Source: a virus. Taken from it: a stretch of DNA of 48,558 bases. The DNA is taken from positions 1 to 48,558 of the IMG/VR virus record IMGVR_UViG_3300015371_000061; one strand, given 5' to 3'. Made by a program: the position numbers and the translations under genes. Shown one piece after another: positions 45,837 to 48,558 of the stretch. The notes below the pieces were generated by a model. That model had not been told where the DNA came from. It saw nothing but the letters and a program-made list of their open reading frames with translations, and searched no databases. Position 1 is the stretch's first letter; each line of letters opens with the position of its first letter.

Positions 45837-48263
45837 GTGAGCGCCCCATCTGGCCCACGATCTGAGCCGGTCGCCAATGGCCGCCGACCGTCGCCCCAGG
45901 AGCGCGGTGCGCTGTGCGAGCTGTGCCCATTACAGGGGCGCAAGATGGCCGACACATGCGGCCCTACGAGCGCGTCATGGGCGCTCGTGTCACGCTCTCC
46001 GGGCAAGCATGATGTACGAAATGGTGAGCCATTCAGCGGCCCATCTGGTAGGATTGTCAACTACCTACTTGGCAAGAACGGCACACAACGCGAAGACGTC
46101 ATACTTACGAATGTAGTTCTCTGTCAGACAGACGACCCACCGAAACTTGCCATAGAATGCTGCTCAAAGAGACTGGAGAATGATCTACATGAAGTCGATA
46201 CGATATTGGCCGGGGGTAGTGAGGCGGTTCGTGCATTCCTCCACAAAGGGATCGAAAAGTCCCGAGGACTCCACCACACAGTCGAGTACGGAGAAAGAGA
46301 ACGTACCGTCGTCGCTACCTACAACCCCGCCTTCGCCCTCAGAGAAGCCGCCATCTTCCCCTCCATCAGGGATGACTTCCGAAGAGCGCAAAACCCGCCA
46401 CCACCATTCCAACCGCCGCGAGTCGAAGTAGTACGCACACTACCGGCGGCACGTAGAGCACTAAGGAGACTGTTAGATGAGCCAATTGTCGCCATCGACA
46501 CAGAGACTACAGGACGTGTTGTTGGCAGTAAACTCGTCTGTATTGGATTTGCTGCATCACCTGGAAACGCAGTTGTCATCGGACGAGAGATCTGCCAGAC
46601 CTGGCCCGCAGCCAAAGCATTACTTGTGGACTTCTTCAACCAATACAATGGTAGACAGCTCTGGCACAACGGGCAGTTTGACACCAAAATCCTCAAGTGG
46701 TTAGGAGTACCCGCCAAGGTAGACGAGGACACCCTGCTACTCTCATACGCTTGCGATGAGAGAAGCGAGGGCGTGCATGGACTGGACTATCTCACACAGA
46801 ACGAACTGGAGTGGCCGTATTACACACCGCCAGCAGTAGCAGAGGGGAAAACTAATGGCTTCAAGTGGGATCACAACGGTGAGCCCTTCTCCCAATGGGA
46901 CGAGCTATACACTTACAACGGATACGATTGTTGTGGCTCATATCAGCTCTACGGCATCCTCTACGACCGTGCAAGTGACGATGATGTACTTGGTCGCTAT
47001 CGTGAGGTACTCATTCCAGGTACGAACGCACTCGCCAAGGTAGAGGCACGTGGGATCTTACTTGACGTACCAAAGCTCGAGCACATCAGAGACGTTGAGG
47101 TAAAGCCTCAGCTAACAGAGATATCCATCAAGGCCGGCAAGATTGCCAACGAGCCCATCAACCTCAACAGCTACCAACAGTGTGGAGCGTTCCTGTACGA
47201 CAAGATGGGCGTCAAAGATCCAAAGCTCAACTATAGACCGAGCCAGGAGAAGCCAAAGGTCAGGAGTGTAGATGAGAAACACAGAGAGTGGATCGCAAAG
47301 AACGTCACTAACGAGACGGTTCTACGATTCGTTGCGTTCCTACATGAGTTCAAGAAGCTCGACAAGATCAGAGGAACGTACCTCGACGGACTCCTACCTT
47401 TTGTTGCGTCAGACGGACGGATACGGGGTGAACTGCTGTTATATGGAACTGAAACGTCCAGACTCAGCAGCCGTAGGCCCAACCTTCAGAATCAGCCCAG
47501 AACTACTGACGCAGATATTGAAAGAGGCGAAGGCTACGTCAACATCAGGCAGCTCTACATGGCAGATCCAGGTGGCATCGTTATCGCCGCCGACTATAGC
47601 CAGGTTGAACTCAGAACAGCTGCGGTACTATCAGGGGACGAATTCCTACTAACCATCTACTCGGAAGGGAAAGACCTGCACGATGAGATGGCCGACTTCC
47701 TCTTTGGCAAGAGCTTCACGCATGAACAGAGAGTTGCGGCGAAGGCCGCTAACTTTGGTTGTTTGTTTGGAATCCAAGGATGGTACTTTGGACAGCTCTT
47801 TGGGATACCAACAGACGAGGCAACCCGTATTATTGCACGTTGGTGGGATCGTGTCCCTCAACTCGCTGAGTGGGCACAGCATACAAGAACTGAGGGTAGA
47901 AAGAACGGATACGTCAGAACTGCATTTGGTCATAAGAGACGATTCCCTCTTATAACCGACGAGAACATAGACCATGTTCTCAAGGAGATGGTCAACACGC
48001 CCGTCCAGGGAACAGCCTCAGACTTCACGACCTGCGCCATCATAGACTTAGAGGAGGACAATGCTCTTGATCCTATCGGCGCTGGTATCGTCCTGGCTGT
48101 TCACGACAGCACTCTTGCTTTATCACATCGTAAGCACGCGAAGGAAGCTTGCGAGACTATCCGAGAATATATGGAGGCTCAACCGGCGAATAGACTCGGA
48201 TGGACGGATATCCCGTTCTCGGTAGAGGTCAAGACCGGGCCAGATTGGGGGCACGTGAAATGA
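45837..48263 (+). CDS. UDG-like / family A DNA polymerase fusion
   Basis: 808 aa from a GTG at 45837 with GGGAGG 10 nt upstream; a GTG at 45804 is possible. Residues 27-190 resemble family 4 uracil-DNA glycosylases: CELCPLQGR, EPFSGPSGRIVNYLL, ILTNVVLCQTDDPP and Cys108/109, so Cys27, 30, 96 and 108/109 could hold a 4Fe-4S cluster. Residues 210-390 are a 3'-5' exonuclease: AIDTETTG (Asp221, Glu223), HNGQFDTKIL, YNGYDCCGSY. Residues 400-808 are the polymerase: ADYSQVELR (Asp586), RVAAKAANFGCLFG (about 631), VHDST (Asp757; usual Glu is Ser758). This replicates the phage genome; the glycosylase-like part may scan for uracil. Confidence 0.9.
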   Translation: MSAPSGPRSEPVANGRRPSPQERGALCELCPLQGRKMADTCGPTSASWALVSRSPGKHDVRNGEPFSGPSGRIVNYLLGKNGTQREDVILTNVVLCQTDDPPKLAIECCSKRLENDLHEVDTILAGGSEAVRAFLHKGIEKSRGLHHTVEYGERERTVVATYNPAFALREAAIFPSIRDDFRRAQNPPPPFQPPRVEVVRTLPAARRALRRLLDEPIVAIDTETTGRVVGSKLVCIGFAASPGNAVVIGREICQTWPAAKALLVDFFNQYNGRQLWHNGQFDTKILKWLGVPAKVDEDTLLLSYACDERSEGVHGLDYLTQNELEWPYYTPPAVAEGKTNGFKWDHNGEPFSQWDELYTYNGYDCCGSYQLYGILYDRASDDDVLGRYREVLIPGTNALAKVEARGILLDVPKLEHIRDVEVKPQLTEISIKAGKIANEPINLNSYQQCGAFLYDKMGVKDPKLNYRPSQEKPKVRSVDEKHREWIAKNVTNETVLRFVAFLHEFKKLDKIRGTYLDGLLPFVASDGRIRGELLLYGTETSRLSSRRPNLQNQPRTTDADIERGEGYVNIRQLYMADPGGIVIAADYSQVELRTAAVLSGDEFLLTIYSEGKDLHDEMADFLFGKSFTHEQRVAAKAANFGCLFGIQGWYFGQLFGIPTDEATRIIARWWDRVPQLAEWAQHTRTEGRKNGYVRTAFGHKRRFPLITDENIDHVLKEMVNTPVQGTASDFTTCAIIDLEEDNALDPIGAGIVLAVHDSTLALSHRKHAKEACETIREYMEAQPANRLGWTDIPFSVEVKTGPDWGHVK

Positions 48264-48558
48264 AGCAAGAGAAACAGGTTACGAAAACGTGGTATGAGTG
48301 TGACCAGTGTGGCTATAGTCTTGGTGAAAAACTCCGAGACGATGCCATTACACTAACGGTAGGCACAAGGGAGTTCCATTTTCATGGAACGGAGTACCCT
48401 CACATGCGAGCACACGGTACAGATCAGCTCGTGGAGATCATGTTCGACCACACAAAGAGCTGCATCGCACGCTGGTTCCTAGCGAACTCACATATCCACG
48501 CTATCCAGATGGAAGAAGGCACTAGACCAGAGAGAATCTACTACAGTAGGCACGTCAA
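48260..48558 (+). CDS. Zinc-finger-like protein, partial
   Basis: ATGA overlap with the polymerase. TWYECDQCGYSLGEKLRDD and HTKSCIARWFLANSH give a C-x2-C plus Cys arrangement. The frame is open to the right edge. Likely a small regulatory or structural protein beside the polymerase; no family named. Confidence 0.55.
   Translation, partial: MKQEKQVTKTWYECDQCGYSLGEKLRDDAITLTVGTREFHFHGTEYPHMRAHGTDQLVEIMFDHTKSCIARWFLANSHIHAIQMEEGTRPERIYYSRHV

Noticed and set aside
1-48558. Integrase, excisionase, attachment site or lysogeny repressor
   Set aside because: No tyrosine or serine recombinase motifs and no classic repressor were seen; the two winged-helix proteins are inside early operons and lack repressor-specific features.

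Overview
This window is a near-complete stretch of a tailed double-stranded DNA phage, running off both ends. The morphogenesis genes include a tape measure, a -1 frameshifted chaperone pair, a Dit-like protein and no contractile sheath, which points to a siphovirus. The head genes resemble the Mu/DUF935 lineage: gp29-like portal, I-like protease-scaffold, gp36-like connector and gpG-like morphogenesis protein. Shine-Dalgarno sites of the GGAGGTGA type, many GTG starts, ATGA/GTGA stop-start overlaps, Sec signal peptides ending in AxA, and small families common in actinophages (DUF6197-like, DUF7352-like) suggest a Gram-positive, probably actinobacterial, host. That host assignment is inference.

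Layout: positions 1-21386 are one leftward operon. In transcription order it holds a possible small terminase, fibre/appendage genes including a 1197-aa fibre with about 33 copies of a 21-residue repeat, the large terminase, portal, protease-scaffold, decoration protein, major capsid protein, connectors, tail terminator, major tail protein, G/GT chaperones, tape measure, Dit and a tail appendage cut by the left edge. A divergent control region rich in inverted repeats lies at 21387-21858. The rightward arm (21859-48558) starts with dozens of short, tightly overlapping early genes broken by hairpins and terminators. It then passes into a replication and recombination block: SNF2-type helicase, Fe-S PD-(D/E)XK nuclease, Sak4-like ATPase, SSB-like protein, primase-helicase, and a UDG-like/family A DNA polymerase fusion.

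Unusual content in the rightward arm: seven predicted exported proteins (including a GH16-type glycosidase, a transglycosylase-like protein and a phosphoesterase), five free-standing 26-29-aa membrane peptides, a run of four hairpins at 36549-36701, and a tRNA-like element at 43517-43608 with an abnormal anticodon arm that abuts the primase start. An asymmetric motif, AAAACCCCACAGSCC, recurs across both arms. Its 10-base core AAACCCCACA occurs eight times, against about 0.1 expected by chance, and may be a stoperator-like site. I saw no integrase, recognisable repressor, CRISPR array or insertion sequence.
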